Below, in pieces: positions 1-8,519 of a stretch of DNA of 64,000 nt. The notes beneath the pieces are model-generated. The model was not told the DNA's origin and did not search any database. It saw nothing but the letters and a program-made list of their open reading frames with translations. Within the stretch, counting starts at the first letter, position 1; each line of letters starts with the position of its first letter. Location: contig NZ_CP083951.1 in the NCBI RefSeq assembly GCF_006440675.2, forward strand, positions 1,178,001 to 1,242,000. Direction: 5' to 3'. Source of the stretch: Mesorhizobium sp. B2-8-5. GTDB taxonomy: Bacteria; Pseudomonadota; Alphaproteobacteria; Rhizobiales; Rhizobiaceae. Both the position numbers and the translations under genes were made by a program.

Positions 1-567
1 GGCGACGGCGGCCGCCGGTCCGCCCAGGCCAAACAGCTGGCCGCTGATATAGGCGCCCTCGATGAGGAGCAGCAGGCCGTCGCCCAGCGTATCGGAATCG
101 GGCGCGCCCATCGCGGCCGCCATGGCGCGCAGGCGCCGGCGCAACTCCTGCTTGTTGTTCTCGCTGACGACACGCGCAGGATGGCCATGTTCCGGATATT
201 CGACCGCCGCGTTGGTCATGCCGCAGCCGCGATAATCCGGCTTTTGCGTGCGTTTGCCGACCCGGGTCAGGAAAGCGATGATCTGCGCGCGCGGATTGCC
301 TGGATGCGCGTCGACGGCCTCGTCGAAGCGCTCCCAGAATTCCAGGTCGTATTTGCGCAGATAGGAGGCGGCAAGCTCGTCCTTGGACGGGAAGCTGCGG
401 TAGAGGCTCGGCTTGGTGACGCCGGCGCGCTTGACGATCTCGTCGACGCCGATCGCCCGGATGCCCTCGCGATAAAACAGGTCGCGCGCAACGTCCAGGA
501 TCTTGTCCGCCGCCCTGGGAGCAGGGGCATCGCTCAACGACCCTTCAATTTTATTGTCCGATGGCAT
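1..567 (-). CDS. TetR/AcrR family transcriptional regulator (3' end outside window)
   Basis: I translated the minus strand from an ATG at 567; the frame stays open to the left edge, so the C-terminus is missing. The N-terminal third is a TetR helix-turn-helix: a segment beginning ADKILDVARDLFYREG, then GVDEIVKRAGVTKPSLYRSF with the usual LYRxF recognition helix, at about residues 20-60. The remainder is the variable ligand-binding domain and contains GCGMTNAAVEYPEHGHP, which resembles TetR proteins that repress neighbouring exporters. It is divergent from the MFS transporter gene at 646, and the 79 bp between them holds a long perfect inverted repeat. It therefore probably represses both itself and the transporter. 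The ligand is unknown. Confidence 0.9.
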   Translation of the reverse strand, partial: MPSDNKIEGSLSDAPAPRAADKILDVARDLFYREGIRAIGVDEIVKRAGVTKPSLYRSFPSKDELAASYLRKYDLEFWERFDEAVDAHPGNPRAQIIAFLTRVGKRTQKPDYRGCGMTNAAVEYPEHGHPARVVSENNKQELRRRLRAMAAAMGAPDSDTLGDGLLLLIEGAYISGQLFGLGGPAAAVA

Positions 568-586
568 GCAAACAACTCGCTTGACA

Positions 587-647
587 ATGTTACTGACCGG
601 TACGTATGTATGGCTTCATCCCATTGCAACGTACCGGTCAGTAACAT
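587..647. promoter_or_regulatory. TetR operator over the MFS gene promoter
   Basis: Two perfect 19-bp inverted arms, 587-605 and 629-647, are centred at 617 between the divergent tetR and MFS starts; each contains the core CTGACCGGTACG. A sigma70-like -35 TTGACA lies at 581-586 and a -10-like TATGTA at 605-610 (18-bp spacer), so the left arm fills the promoter spacer and the right arm runs into the MFS start codon at 646. Bound repressor would block RNA polymerase directly. Seen: repeat and boxes. Inferred: that the adjacent TetR binds here. Confidence 0.8.
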
Positions 648-1929
648 GATAGCCCAGTCCCGCCCGTTTGGCCAGCGCTACGCATTCGTCGTCGTTGCCG
701 TCATCTTCTTCTGCCTTTTGATCGCGGCCGGGCTTCGCTCCGCGCCCTCGGTGATGATGGTGCCGCTGGAAGAAAGCTTCGGCTGGCGCCGTGACGTGAC
801 CTCCTGGGCCGCCAGCGTCGGCATCCTGCTCTACGGCCTGACCGGGCCGTTCGCCGCGGCGCTGATGGAGCGCATTGGGCTGCGCCGCACGCTGCTCGGC
901 GCGCTAGTGGTGATGTCCGGATCGACCGCGCTCAGCCTGTTGATGACTGAGCCCTGGCATCTTTTCCTCACCTGGGGCGTGTTTTCCGGCATCGGTTCGG
1001 GCGCGGTGGCGAGCGTGCTGGGCGCCACCATCGTCAACCGCTGGTTCAAGACCAATCGCGGCCTGATGATGGGGCTGATGTCGGCCTCCAGCGCTACCGG
1101 CATGCTTATCTTCCTTCCGGTGATCGCCTCGCTGGCGCAGAGCGGCGGCTGGAAGCCGGTGGCGATCGCCGTGGCGATCGCGACGGCGGCCCTGATCCCG
1201 TTCGTCCTGCTGCTGGTGCCCGAGCGCCCCGCCTCGATCGGCCAGGTGCGCTACGGCGCCGATGCCGACGACGTGCCGCCGGTGTCGCCCGCATCGCAGG
1301 GCAATTTCCTTGCGCATACGCTGAACACGCTGCGCCGGGCTGCCGGCACGCGGGTGTTCTGGTATCTGTTCGCCACCTTCTTCGTTTGCGGCTTCACCAC
1401 CAACGGCCTCGTCGGCACGCATCTCATCGCCTTCTGCGGCGATATGGGCATCGGCGAGGTGCAGGCTGCCGGACTGCTGTCGATGATGGGCATTTTCGAC
1501 CTGATCGGCACCACGCTGTCCGGCTGGCTCACCGACCGCTTCGATCCGCGCAAGCTCCTCGGCGTCTATTACGCGGTGCGCGGCCTGTCGCTGATCTACC
1601 TGCCTTATTCAGGCTTCTCGGCGACCAGCCTGGTCATCTTCGCCGTGCTCTACGGGCTCGACTGGATCGCCACCGTGCCGCCGACGCTGAGGCTTGCCAA
1701 CGAGGCGTTCGGCGATCGCAGCGGACCGATCGTGTTCGGCTGGATCGTCGCCGGCCACCAGGTGGGCGCCGCGGCGGCCGCCGCCTTCGGCGGCACGATG
1801 CGCGAGCTGCAGGGCAATTACGAGCTGGCGTTCCTGATTGCCGGGATGACCGGGATCGCGGCGGCCTGCATCTCGTTGCTGATCAACACCGACAGGCCGG
1901 CTTTCGAGCCGGAGGCGCAGGCGGCTTGA
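646..1929 (+). CDS. MFS transporter, TetR-controlled
   Basis: This is a 427-residue inner-membrane protein of the major facilitator superfamily with about 12 hydrophobic segments and an MFS motif A-like loop between the halves (GWLTDRFDPRKL). The N-terminal half (VPLEESFGWRRDVTSW) looks like the monocarboxylate-porter-like branch of the family. The frame is open further upstream, but that part runs through the operator and the tetR gene, so I chose ATG 646, which lies at the end of the operator. An in-frame ATG at 607 is less likely because it is inside the operator. Divergence from a TetR gene suggests export or uptake of a small molecule that is also the regulator's ligand. The substrate cannot be told from sequence. 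Confidence 0.88.
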   Translation: MIAQSRPFGQRYAFVVVAVIFFCLLIAAGLRSAPSVMMVPLEESFGWRRDVTSWAASVGILLYGLTGPFAAALMERIGLRRTLLGALVVMSGSTALSLLMTEPWHLFLTWGVFSGIGSGAVASVLGATIVNRWFKTNRGLMMGLMSASSATGMLIFLPVIASLAQSGGWKPVAIAVAIATAALIPFVLLLVPERPASIGQVRYGADADDVPPVSPASQGNFLAHTLNTLRRAAGTRVFWYLFATFFVCGFTTNGLVGTHLIAFCGDMGIGEVQAAGLLSMMGIFDLIGTTLSGWLTDRFDPRKLLGVYYAVRGLSLIYLPYSGFSATSLVIFAVLYGLDWIATVPPTLRLANEAFGDRSGPIVFGWIVAGHQVGAAAAAAFGGTMRELQGNYELAFLIAGMTGIAAACISLLINTDRPAFEPEAQAA

Positions 1930-1933
1930 GGCA

Positions 1934-2065
1934 TGTCGATATTCGGGTGAGGCCGGCCTGCAAACAGCAGTCTCCTACGCTTCCGGTGCTCACGCACTTT
2001 GAGTACGCTCCGCTCCGGTTCTCGGAGACCGCCGTTTTCGGCTCGTCCTGACCCGAATATCGACA
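1934..2065. repeat. Dispersed palindromic repeat family 1, full-length copy A
   Basis: Outer arms 1934-1948 and 2051-2065 are a perfect 15-bp inverted repeat (core CGATATTCGGGT). Between them lies a second, imperfectly palindromic core containing GCTTCCGGTGCTCACG and CTCCGCTCCGGTTCTCGG. The same core and arms recur at 36982-37115; arms without the core occur at 3789-3828 and 24127-24165; a core with other arms occurs at 15797-15900. It starts four bases after the MFS stop codon. Non-coding. Confidence 0.85.
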
Positions 2066-2119
2066 CGGCTCCCGGCGCAGGTTTCCCGTTCTCCACAAAG
2101 GGAGACGGGGAAAGATGAA

Positions 2120-2137
2120 CTGTTATCAAAACTTCAT
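2120..2137 (+). promoter_or_regulatory. Possible Pho box upstream of the PhoD-type phosphatase
   Basis: The sequence CTGTTAT-CAAA-ACTTCAT has the 7-4-7 direct-repeat layout of PhoB sites (CTGTCAT-N4-CTGTCAT). The first heptamer matches 6 of 7 positions and the second 4 of 7. It lies 72-89 bp upstream of the phosphatase start. The family is classically phosphate-starvation induced, which raises the prior. The second half-site is weak. Confidence 0.45.
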
Positions 2138-2208
2138 GGTTCCGAAATGCGCCTGAAACATTGAGGCGAGAGCTTGGCGGTCCCGTTCAACGCCATCCGG
2201 AGACAGCC

Positions 2209-3783
2209 ATGAACAAGCTTTCGTTGACCCGCCGCGCTTTCGTCACCTCGGCCAGCGCCTTCGGCCTTGTCGGCGCCTCCGGTCTCGCGCTGCCATATTA
2301 TTCCCGCGCCAGCCAGCGCCCGGCCTTCACGCATGGCGTCCAGTCCGGTGACGTCGACGCCACCTCCGGCATGGTGTGGACCCGCACCGACCGTCCGGCG
2401 CGCGTCATGTATGAGGTGTCGACGACCGAAAGCTTCGCCAATGCGACCCGGCTCGCGCCGCTCGACACCTCGCCGGCCAGCGACTACACGGTGAAGCGGC
2501 TGCTCACCGACCTCGCCTCGGACCAGGATATCTTCTACCGCATGGTGGCCGCCGATCTCTCCGATATCAACGCTGTCTCCGAGCCGATCGTCGGCCGCTT
2601 CCGCACCGCGCCGTCTTCGAAGCGTGATGTGCGCTTCGCCTGGTCGGGCGATACGGCCGGCCAGGGCTGGGGCATCGACGAGACCGGCATGAAGACCTAT
2701 TCGACCATCGCCAAGCACACGCCGGACTTCTTCCTGCATTCCGGCGATACGATCTATGCCGACGGCGCCTTGAAGGACGAGGTCGACCTGCCCGGCGGCG
2801 GCAAGTGGAAGAACGTCGTCATGCTCGACGGCAAGCGCAAGGTCGCCGAGACGCTGGACGAGTACCGCGACCAGTGGAAATACAACATGATGGACAAGCA
2901 TGTGCTTGGCCTGTCGGCCATCTGTCCGACCTTCTACCAGTGGGACGACCACGAGGTGCTCAACAACTGGTCGGATTCGAAGGACCTGACGGCCGACGAC
3001 CGCTATCACGAAAAGTCGATCCATGTGCTGGCGGCCAGAGCGGCGCGTGCCTTCCACGAGATGACCACCATCCGCTACGAGCCGTCGGAGCCAGGCCGCG
3101 TCTACCGCAAGATCTCGCATGGGCCGCTGCTTGACGTGTTCTTCCTCGACATGCGCTCCTATCGCGGCCCGAACGGCCCCGACATGGAAGAAACGCTGAC
3201 GCCGAAGTCGCGCATGATCGGCGAGGAGCAGTCCAAGTGGCTGAAGCGCGAGCTGGCCAACTCCAAGGCGACTTGGAAGGTCATCGCCGCCGACATGCCG
3301 CTCAGCCTCGTCGTCTGGGACGACGCGGCCAAGAAGGTCGGTTTCGAGGCCGTCAGCAATAACGACAATGGCGCGCCGAAGGGCCGCGAGCTCGAATTCG
3401 CCGACGTGCTGCGCTTCATCAAGAATGCCGGCATCACCAACACGGTGTGGCTGACCGCGGACGTGCATTACACCGCGGCGCATTACTACAACCCCGACAA
3501 GGCGCAGTTCCAGGATTTCAATCCGTTCTGGGAATTCGTCTCCGGCCCGATCCATGCCGGCACCTTCGGCCCCAACGACCTCGACATGACCTTCGGGCCG
3601 GAGTTGAAATTCATCAAGGCGCCGACCGCCGAACAGGGCCAGAATCTGCCGCCGTCGGCCGGGCTGCAGTTCTTCGGCCTGGTCGATATTTCGGGCGCGA
3701 CCGAACAGCTCACCGTGCGGCTGATGGATCGCGACGACAACGAGCTTTACAAGGTGACGCTCGATCCGGTGCGGTCGGCTTAG
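2209..3783 (+). CDS. phoD: PhoD-type alkaline phosphatase/phosphodiesterase, Tat-exported
   Basis: This 524-residue protein begins with a twin-arginine signal (SLTRRAFVTS, residues 5-14) followed by a hydrophobic stretch and an Ala-rich cleavage region near residue 34, so it should be exported folded to the periplasm. PhoD metallophosphatase landmarks follow: SGDTIYADG at about 178, WDDHEV at about 245 and TADVHYT at about 416, supplying Asp/His metal ligands. The product releases phosphate from phosphoesters. An in-frame TTG at 2161 would add 16 residues in front of the Tat motif; ATG 2209 places the signal at the very N-terminus and is preferred. A candidate Pho box lies upstream. It appears to be monocistronic. 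Confidence 0.92.
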   Translation: MNKLSLTRRAFVTSASAFGLVGASGLALPYYSRASQRPAFTHGVQSGDVDATSGMVWTRTDRPARVMYEVSTTESFANATRLAPLDTSPASDYTVKRLLTDLASDQDIFYRMVAADLSDINAVSEPIVGRFRTAPSSKRDVRFAWSGDTAGQGWGIDETGMKTYSTIAKHTPDFFLHSGDTIYADGALKDEVDLPGGGKWKNVVMLDGKRKVAETLDEYRDQWKYNMMDKHVLGLSAICPTFYQWDDHEVLNNWSDSKDLTADDRYHEKSIHVLAARAARAFHEMTTIRYEPSEPGRVYRKISHGPLLDVFFLDMRSYRGPNGPDMEETLTPKSRMIGEEQSKWLKRELANSKATWKVIAADMPLSLVVWDDAAKKVGFEAVSNNDNGAPKGRELEFADVLRFIKNAGITNTVWLTADVHYTAAHYYNPDKAQFQDFNPFWEFVSGPIHAGTFGPNDLDMTFGPELKFIKAPTAEQGQNLPPSAGLQFFGLVDISGATEQLTVRLMDRDDNELYKVTLDPVRSA

Positions 3784-3788
3784 GCTGC

Positions 3789-3828
3789 GTTGATATTCAG
3801 GTGATGCCGGCCTGACCTGAATCTCAAC
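3789..3828. repeat. Family 1 repeat, short (core-less) copy B
   Basis: Arms 3789-3802 (GTTGATATTCAGGT) and 3815-3828 (imperfect complement, one mismatch) are separated only by GATGCCGGCCTG. The sequence equals what would remain of the full copy at 36982-37115 after deleting everything between its two GGCCTG repeats. It follows directly after the phoD stop codon, where it may also act as a hairpin. Confidence 0.75.
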
Positions 3829-3920
3829 ACACCCTAGGCGAGCAGCAGCGTCAAAGATCCTGCCGTGGCGTCAAAGCGCTGCGGCGGTCCAGAACCAATT
3901 CCAAAATGCAATGAAGAGCG

Positions 3921-4190
3921 TCAGTCGGGATAGCAAGCCCGCGGAACGTTCGGCCAGACCGCGGTGTCGCAGTTGGCATCCTTCTGGCGCTGCTTGAAGG
4001 CGGCGCTGACCGGGCCGGTGACGATCGGGTCGACGCCGTCGGGGGCGTCGGCGAACATCTGCTGTACTGTCCTGGCGTCGGGCGGTGCGATCGGGTCGGC
4101 TTCCCGCAGCGCGGCCGCCGACTGCGCGGCGCCTGCCGCTACAAGCACGCCAAGCGCCGCCCACACAAAAACCGGACGCAATCTGGGCAT
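3921..4190 (-). CDS. Small secreted hypothetical protein
   Basis: An 89-residue protein if read from the ATG at 4190 (MPRLRPVFVWAALG); a start six codons upstream at 4208 is also possible. The N-terminus is a clear signal peptide: basic MPRLRP, a hydrophobic core, then AAQSAAA around the cleavage region. The mature part is short and acidic and ends with two Cys in CDTAVWPNVPRACYPD, which suggests a disulfide. I do not recognise a named domain. It is convergent with phoD and divergent from typA. Likely periplasmic or secreted; function unknown. Confidence 0.7.
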   Translation of the reverse strand: MPRLRPVFVWAALGVLVAAGAAQSAAALREADPIAPPDARTVQQMFADAPDGVDPIVTGPVSAAFKQRQKDANCDTAVWPNVPRACYPD

Positions 4191-4403
4191 ATGATCGGTC
4201 ATGAACATCGAACTGTCCGGCCCCTCAAAGGTTCCGCCTTGGTTAACAGAATCATTTCACACCAAGACGTTTAAGAATCAGTGACCATCCATTTGGGGTC
4301 GTGCCTCCCCTTTCGCAATTGCGAAAAACCTTGTATGAGCCGCGCAACCGAAAAAGGCGGCGCTTTTGGGCCTGCTGCCTGCAACGTTCCCGAGACCAGA
4401 AAA

Positions 4404-6233
4404 ATGAACCTCCGCAATATCGCGATCATCGCGCACGTCGACCATGGCAAGACCACGCTGGTCGACCAACTTCTGAAACAGTCCGGCGCCTTCCGCGACA
4501 ACCAGCGCGTCGCCGAGCGCGCCATGGATTCCAACGACCTCGAAAAGGAACGCGGCATCACCATCCTGGCCAAGGCGACCTCGGTCGACTGGCACGGCAC
4601 CCGCATCAACATCGTCGACACGCCCGGACACGCCGATTTCGGCGGCGAGGTCGAGCGCATCCTGTCTATGGTGGATTCGGCGATCGTGCTCGTCGACGCC
4701 GCCGAAGGCCCGATGCCGCAGACCAAGTTCGTGGTCGGCAAGGCGCTCAAGGTCGGACTGCGACCGATCGTCGTCATCAACAAGATCGACCGTCCGGACG
4801 CCCGCCACATCGAAGTGGTCAACGAGGTGTTCGACCTGTTCGCGGCGCTTGACGCCACCGACGAGCAGCTCGATTTCCCAATCCTCTATGGTTCTGGCCG
4901 TGACGGCTGGGTTTCGGAAAATCCCGAGGGCCCGAAGGACCAGGGTCTCGCCCCGCTGTTCGACCTGGTCGTCAAGCATGTGCCGGCACCGACCGTCCAT
5001 CCCGGCCCGTTCCGCATGATCGGCACTATCCTCGAAGCCAACCCGTTCCTCGGCCGCATCATCACCGGCCGCATCGAGTCCGGCACGCTGAAGGCCAACC
5101 AGGCGGTCAAGGTGCTGCACCATGACGGCACGCAGATCGAGACCGGCCGCGTCTCCAAGATACTCGCCTTCCGCGGTCTCGAGCGCCAGCCGATCGACGA
5201 AGCCCAAGCGGGCGACATCGTGGCCATCGCCGGCCTGTCGAAGGGCACCGTCGCCGACACGTTCTGCGACCCGGCGGTGAGCGAGCCGCTGCATGCGCAG
5301 CCGATCGACCCGCCGACCGTCACCATGTCCTTCCTCGTCAATGATTCGCCGCTTGCCGGCACCGAGGGCGACAAGGTGACCAGCCGCGTCATCCGCGACC
5401 GCTTGCTGCGCGAGGCCGAGGGCAATGTCGCGCTGAAGATCGAGGAATCGGCGGAGAAGGACTCCTTCTTCGTCTCCGGCCGCGGCGAATTGCAGCTCGC
5501 CGTGCTGATCGAGACGATGCGCCGCGAAGGTTTCGAGCTTGCCGTGTCGCGTCCGCGCGTCGTCATGCAGAAGGGCGACGACGGCCAGCTGCTGGAGCCG
5601 GTCGAGGAAGTCGTCATCGACGTCGACGAGGAGCATGCCGGCGTCGTCGTGCAGAAGATGTCGGAACGCAAGGCCGAAATGGTCGAGCTGCGCCCGTCCG
5701 GCGGCAACCGCCAGCGCCTTGTCTTCCACGCACCGACGCGCGGCCTGATCGGCTACCAGTCCGAATTGTTGACCGACACGCGCGGCACCGCCGTGATGAA
5801 CCGCCTGTTCTTCGCCTATGAGCCTTACAAGGGCGAGCTGCCCGGCCGCACCAACGGCGTGCTGATCTCCAACGAGCAGGGCGAATCGGTCGCCTATGCG
5901 ATGTGGAACCTCGAAGACCGCGGCCCGATGATCATCGATCCGGGCGTCAAGGTCTACCAGGGCATGATCATCGGCGTCCATTCGCGCGACAACGACCTCG
6001 AAGTGAACGTGCTCAAGGGCAAGAAGCTCACCAACATCCGCGCCGCCGGCAAGGACGAGGCGGTGAAGCTGACGCCACCGATCCGCATGACGCTGGAGCG
6101 GGCGCTGGCCTGGATCCAGGACGACGAGCTGGTCGAGGTGACGCCGAAGACCATTCGCCTGCGCAAGCTCTATCTCGACCCGAACGAGCGCAAGCGTTTC
6201 GAAAAGGCCGCCAAGGTGATGGGCGCGGCGTAA
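4404..6233 (+). CDS. typA: Translational GTPase TypA/BipA
   Basis: A 609-residue ribosome-associated GTPase of the elongation factor family, cytoplasmic. GTP-binding motifs are AHVDHGKT at 10-17 (G1), ERGITI at about 49 (G2 region), DTPGHADF at about 72 (G3) and NKID at about 126 (G4), followed by the EF-G-like beta-barrel and the C-terminal TypA domain ([20 protein letters not shown]). The frame is open back to 4281, but the strongest family match begins at ATG 4404 with [16 protein letters not shown]. TypA acts in ribosome assembly and stress or low-temperature growth in other bacteria. A rho-independent terminator follows. Confidence 0.97.
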   Translation: MNLRNIAIIAHVDHGKTTLVDQLLKQSGAFRDNQRVAERAMDSNDLEKERGITILAKATSVDWHGTRINIVDTPGHADFGGEVERILSMVDSAIVLVDAAEGPMPQTKFVVGKALKVGLRPIVVINKIDRPDARHIEVVNEVFDLFAALDATDEQLDFPILYGSGRDGWVSENPEGPKDQGLAPLFDLVVKHVPAPTVHPGPFRMIGTILEANPFLGRIITGRIESGTLKANQAVKVLHHDGTQIETGRVSKILAFRGLERQPIDEAQAGDIVAIAGLSKGTVADTFCDPAVSEPLHAQPIDPPTVTMSFLVNDSPLAGTEGDKVTSRVIRDRLLREAEGNVALKIEESAEKDSFFVSGRGELQLAVLIETMRREGFELAVSRPRVVMQKGDDGQLLEPVEEVVIDVDEEHAGVVVQKMSERKAEMVELRPSGGNRQRLVFHAPTRGLIGYQSELLTDTRGTAVMNRLFFAYEPYKGELPGRTNGVLISNEQGESVAYAMWNLEDRGPMIIDPGVKVYQGMIIGVHSRDNDLEVNVLKGKKLTNIRAAGKDEAVKLTPPIRMTLERALAWIQDDELVEVTPKTIRLRKLYLDPNERKRFEKAAKVMGAA

Positions 6234-6250
6234 GCTTCCAGATGAAGTTC

Positions 6251-6280
6251 AAAGAGGGACCCGGTGCTCCCTCTTTTCGT
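6251..6280 (+). terminator. Rho-independent terminator of typA
   Basis: A 9-bp perfect stem, AAAGAGGGA (6251-6259) with TCCCTCTTT (6268-6276), has an 8-nt loop and begins 18 nt after the typA stop codon. The tail is short (TTTTCG). It may also stop the convergent DUF1062 gene. Confidence 0.75.
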
Positions 6281-6281
6281 T

Positions 6282-6905
6282 TCAGCGGCACGCGGCAGAC
6301 AAGATAGCGCTGCAATCCGCCTCTCCAGCCAGATCGATGCGCACCGCCAAGCCGTCGCGAACCGGCTTGCGCAAGGCTTTGGCGCCATCCGGTTCGATGG
6401 TCAGTCGCCTTCGGTCGTCCAGGGCCTGAAGCCTTGACCGCGAAAGGCCGAGTTCGTCGGCAAGCAGGCGGTCAAGCCGCAAAGGTGTCGTGCCATCGAG
6501 ACGAAGGTCGAGCGCGAGCGCGACCGCGCGTCCCGGCTCGCCGTCCAGAAACTCCTTTCGGACCGTGACATCGGGAGATTCCTCGATCCGGCCAGTCCGG
6601 TCGCGCAGCGCGGCGGCATCGAAAGCAAAGCGGCGCACAAACGCCGGATCGTTGCTTTCGAGCGCCGCAAGCCGTGCCGGCTCGATCTCGCGGCGGTTTT
6701 GCCGCTCCAGGATGGTGAAGTTCCAGGCGTTGTCGCAGTCGACGCAGCGATAAATCAGCCAGACGTCGATGCGCTTGCCGTTGGCGTTGACGCGGAATTT
6801 TTCGCCGCATCGATACGGTTTGATGCCACCGCAGCGATTGCAGTTGATCAGAGGTCGAGGTGCGATTGCGGGCGCGATCGTCCAGTGGACACGCAAGGTA
6901 GACAT
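6282..6905 (-). CDS. DUF1062 family protein
   Basis: A 207-residue cytoplasmic protein. The N-terminal part matches the DUF1062 pattern as I know it: CNRCGG, then GEKFRVNANGKRIDVWLIYRC and CVDC, followed by FTILERQNRREI. Cys residues at 22, 25, 54 and 57 form two CxxC pairs, so a zinc knuckle is likely (inference). The C-terminal region has LRLDRLLADELGLSRSRLQA, an S4-like RNA-binding look. Its function is undescribed to my knowledge. Start ATG 6905 follows an AG-rich stretch. Convergent with typA, with the terminator between them. Confidence 0.8.
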   Translation of the reverse strand: MSTLRVHWTIAPAIAPRPLINCNRCGGIKPYRCGEKFRVNANGKRIDVWLIYRCVDCDNAWNFTILERQNRREIEPARLAALESNDPAFVRRFAFDAAALRDRTGRIEESPDVTVRKEFLDGEPGRAVALALDLRLDGTTPLRLDRLLADELGLSRSRLQALDDRRRLTIEPDGAKALRKPVRDGLAVRIDLAGEADCSAILSAACR

Positions 6906-7347
6906 GCCGGCAGGCCCTTCCCGTCGGGAAGTCCGTCAGGCCGGCAATGTCCGAGATGCCCCTTTTTGTTGAGCATGATCTTTTCCGAAAACCGGGTACC
7001 ACTTTTCGGCATCATGCTCGTGCGGGCACGGCGTGGCGAAGGCTGGGTGCGTTGGAAGTCAGGCGTCGGCGTGGGTCACACGCGGCGGCTCAGCAATGCC
7101 AAACCGGTCTCGAACCGCCGCCTGAAGAACACGTGAGATGAAGCAGACGCGCCAATGGCTGCGCCTGCGGTGCATTCAGAGGAGTTGGCGAGACCGGCGG
7201 TTACTGAGGCAAAGTGATGCTCGAAAATGGCTATCGGGGTGGGTCTTCTAACCGCATGGCGTCCAGCCGGCAAGCCGTCCGACTTTCGCCATCCCGGCGG
7301 TTGCGCTAGTCTCGTGGGCTCAAGTTCTTCACCACAAGAGGTCCGCC
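6906..7347. other. Intergenic region with one palindromic element
   Basis: I see no convincing gene in this 440-bp gap. It is divergent between DUF1062 and the LysE-type exporter. It contains the palindrome at 6971-7019; the remainder is GC-rich with open frames that lack family features. Minus-strand frames here extend into the exporter gene and look like shadows. Confidence 0.6.
6971..7019. repeat. Dispersed palindrome, family A (GAGCATGAT type)
   Basis: Outer arms GAGCATGAT (6971-6979) and ATCATGCTC (7011-7019) enclose inner arms containing CCGAAAA and TTTTCGG. The same architecture occurs at 21978-22027 and, with other outer arms, at 7962-8010. Such approximately 50-bp palindromes are common between rhizobial genes. 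Confidence 0.8.
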
Positions 7348-7962
7348 ATGCATCTCGCCTCGCTGCTGATCTTCGCCGCCGCTTTGTTCGTCGCCGCCGG
7401 CTCGCCCGGCCCGTCGATCGCAGCACTGGTGGCGCGGGTGGTCTCGAAGGGGTTCCGCGATGTCTTCCCGTTCCTGCTGGCGATGTGGATCGGTGAAGCC
7501 GTCTGGCTGTCGCTGGCGGTGTTCGGGCTCGCCGTCGTGGCGCAGACCTTCCACTACGCTTTCGTCGTCGTGAAATGGGTGGGCGTCGCCTATCTCGCCT
7601 ATCTGGCGTTCAAGATGTGGACGGCGCCGGTCGAGGCGAAGGAAGGCGAGATGCCGCGCGAGGACTCGCCCTTGAAACTGTTCTTTGCCGGCATGGCGGT
7701 GACGCTCGGCAATCCGAAGATCATGATGTTCTATCTGGCGCTGCTGCCGACCATCATCGATCTTGCCTCGGTCAGCGTTGTCGGCTGGGTCGAGCTGACG
7801 CTGACCATGGCTATCGTGCTGGTGGTCATCGACCTCGCCTGGGTGCTGGCCGCTTCGCAGGCGCGCCGGCTCCTGAAGAGCAAGCGCGCCATGAAGATCG
7901 CCAACCGCGTCAGCGCCACGACAATGGCGGGCGCGGCCGCGGCAATCGCGGCGCGTTCCTAA
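7348..7962 (+). CDS. LysE family amino-acid exporter
   Basis: A 204-residue integral membrane protein with about six hydrophobic segments. Family hallmarks are the N-terminal GSPGPSIAALVARVVSKGF and the central LGNPKIMMFYLALLP. LysE/RhtB proteins export amino acids or small polar metabolites across the inner membrane. ATG 7348 is preceded by AAGAGG at a fitting distance. The substrate is not deducible. A short palindrome begins at its stop codon. Confidence 0.9.
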   Translation: MHLASLLIFAAALFVAAGSPGPSIAALVARVVSKGFRDVFPFLLAMWIGEAVWLSLAVFGLAVVAQTFHYAFVVVKWVGVAYLAYLAFKMWTAPVEAKEGEMPREDSPLKLFFAGMAVTLGNPKIMMFYLALLPTIIDLASVSVVGWVELTLTMAIVLVVIDLAWVLAASQARRLLKSKRAMKIANRVSATTMAGAAAAIAARS

Positions 7963-8010
7963 TGCATGTCGCCCAAAAGTGCACTGCGGTTTTGGGATAA
8001 CGACATGCAT
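7962..8010. repeat. Dispersed palindrome, ATGCATGTCG type
   Basis: Arms ATGCATGTCG (7962-7971) and CGACATGCAT (8001-8010) are perfect 10-bp complements, with inner CCCAAAA and TTTTGGG. It starts on the last base of the exporter stop codon and lies between two convergent genes, so it may act as a bidirectional transcript end. Confidence 0.8.
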
Positions 8011-8025
8011 CAAAACGCTTAAGCG

Positions 8026-8349
8026 CTACATCATCTCGATGATCGGCGCGATCTCGACGCTGAAGGCTGGGTCCATCAGGATCGGGCAATCCTTTGCCTT
8101 GGCGACGGCGTCGTCGATGTCCCTGGCTTCGACGATGGTGTAGCCGGCAGTCGGATTGCTGCCGCCATTGTTCTCGATCTTGCCGCTCGGCAGCACCGTC
8201 TTCGACATGCCGACCGGATTGCCGCCGTCGACCACGGCCGAGCCGAGCCTGTCGTACCAGCCGGTCCAGGCATCCATAGCCGCTTTCCGTTCGGCGTCAT
8301 CGGTGGGCATCTTGCCGGAGCCGTGATAGACATAGAGAAATTTCGCCAT
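8026..8349 (-). CDS. YCII-related domain protein
   Basis: A 107-residue soluble protein of the YCII/DGPF-like ferredoxin-fold group. It begins MAKFLYVYHGSGKMP and contains AMDAWTGWYDRLGSAVVDGG and GYTIVEARDIDDAVAKAKDCP, typical of this family. Such proteins are often encoded next to ECF sigma factors, but none is present here. ATG 8349 has a strong GGGAGGAG Shine-Dalgarno. Enzymatic role unknown. Confidence 0.85.
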   Translation of the reverse strand: MAKFLYVYHGSGKMPTDDAERKAAMDAWTGWYDRLGSAVVDGGNPVGMSKTVLPSGKIENNGGSNPTAGYTIVEARDIDDAVAKAKDCPILMDPAFSVEIAPIIEMM

Positions 8350-8382
8350 GTTCTCCTCCCTTGTCGGCGGCGTCGAACCGGC

Positions 8383-8450
8383 ATGCGGCCACGCCGCTTG
8401 CGATTATGCGGCTTGTGCCGCAGTCCCGGATATGCGGCTACGCCGCAATC
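8383..8450. repeat. Three tandem mini-hairpins (ATGCGGC...GCCGC)
   Basis: Three units of about 22-25 bp follow one another: ATGCGGCCACGCCGC near 8384, ATGCGGCTTGTGCCGCA near 8407 and ATGCGGCTACGCCGCA near 8432. Each is a self-complementary hairpin with a 3-4 nt loop. They lie upstream of the YCII gene and downstream of the AhpD-like gene on the same strand. Confidence 0.7.
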
Positions 8451-8519
8451 CTGATCATCGGACCAAATGGCGGGATGGGCAACGAAAAATTCGATATTGC
8501 TAATATAAAGCCGCGGCCG

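Noticed and set aside
7076..7426. 116-codon minus-strand frame upstream of the LysE-type gene
   Set aside because: Overlaps the 5' part of the exporter, is Arg-rich, and has no motif or start signals.
8383..8450. Considered as a short CRISPR array
   Set aside because: The units are self-complementary and adjoin almost directly; there are no unique spacers of 30-40 bp and no cas genes.
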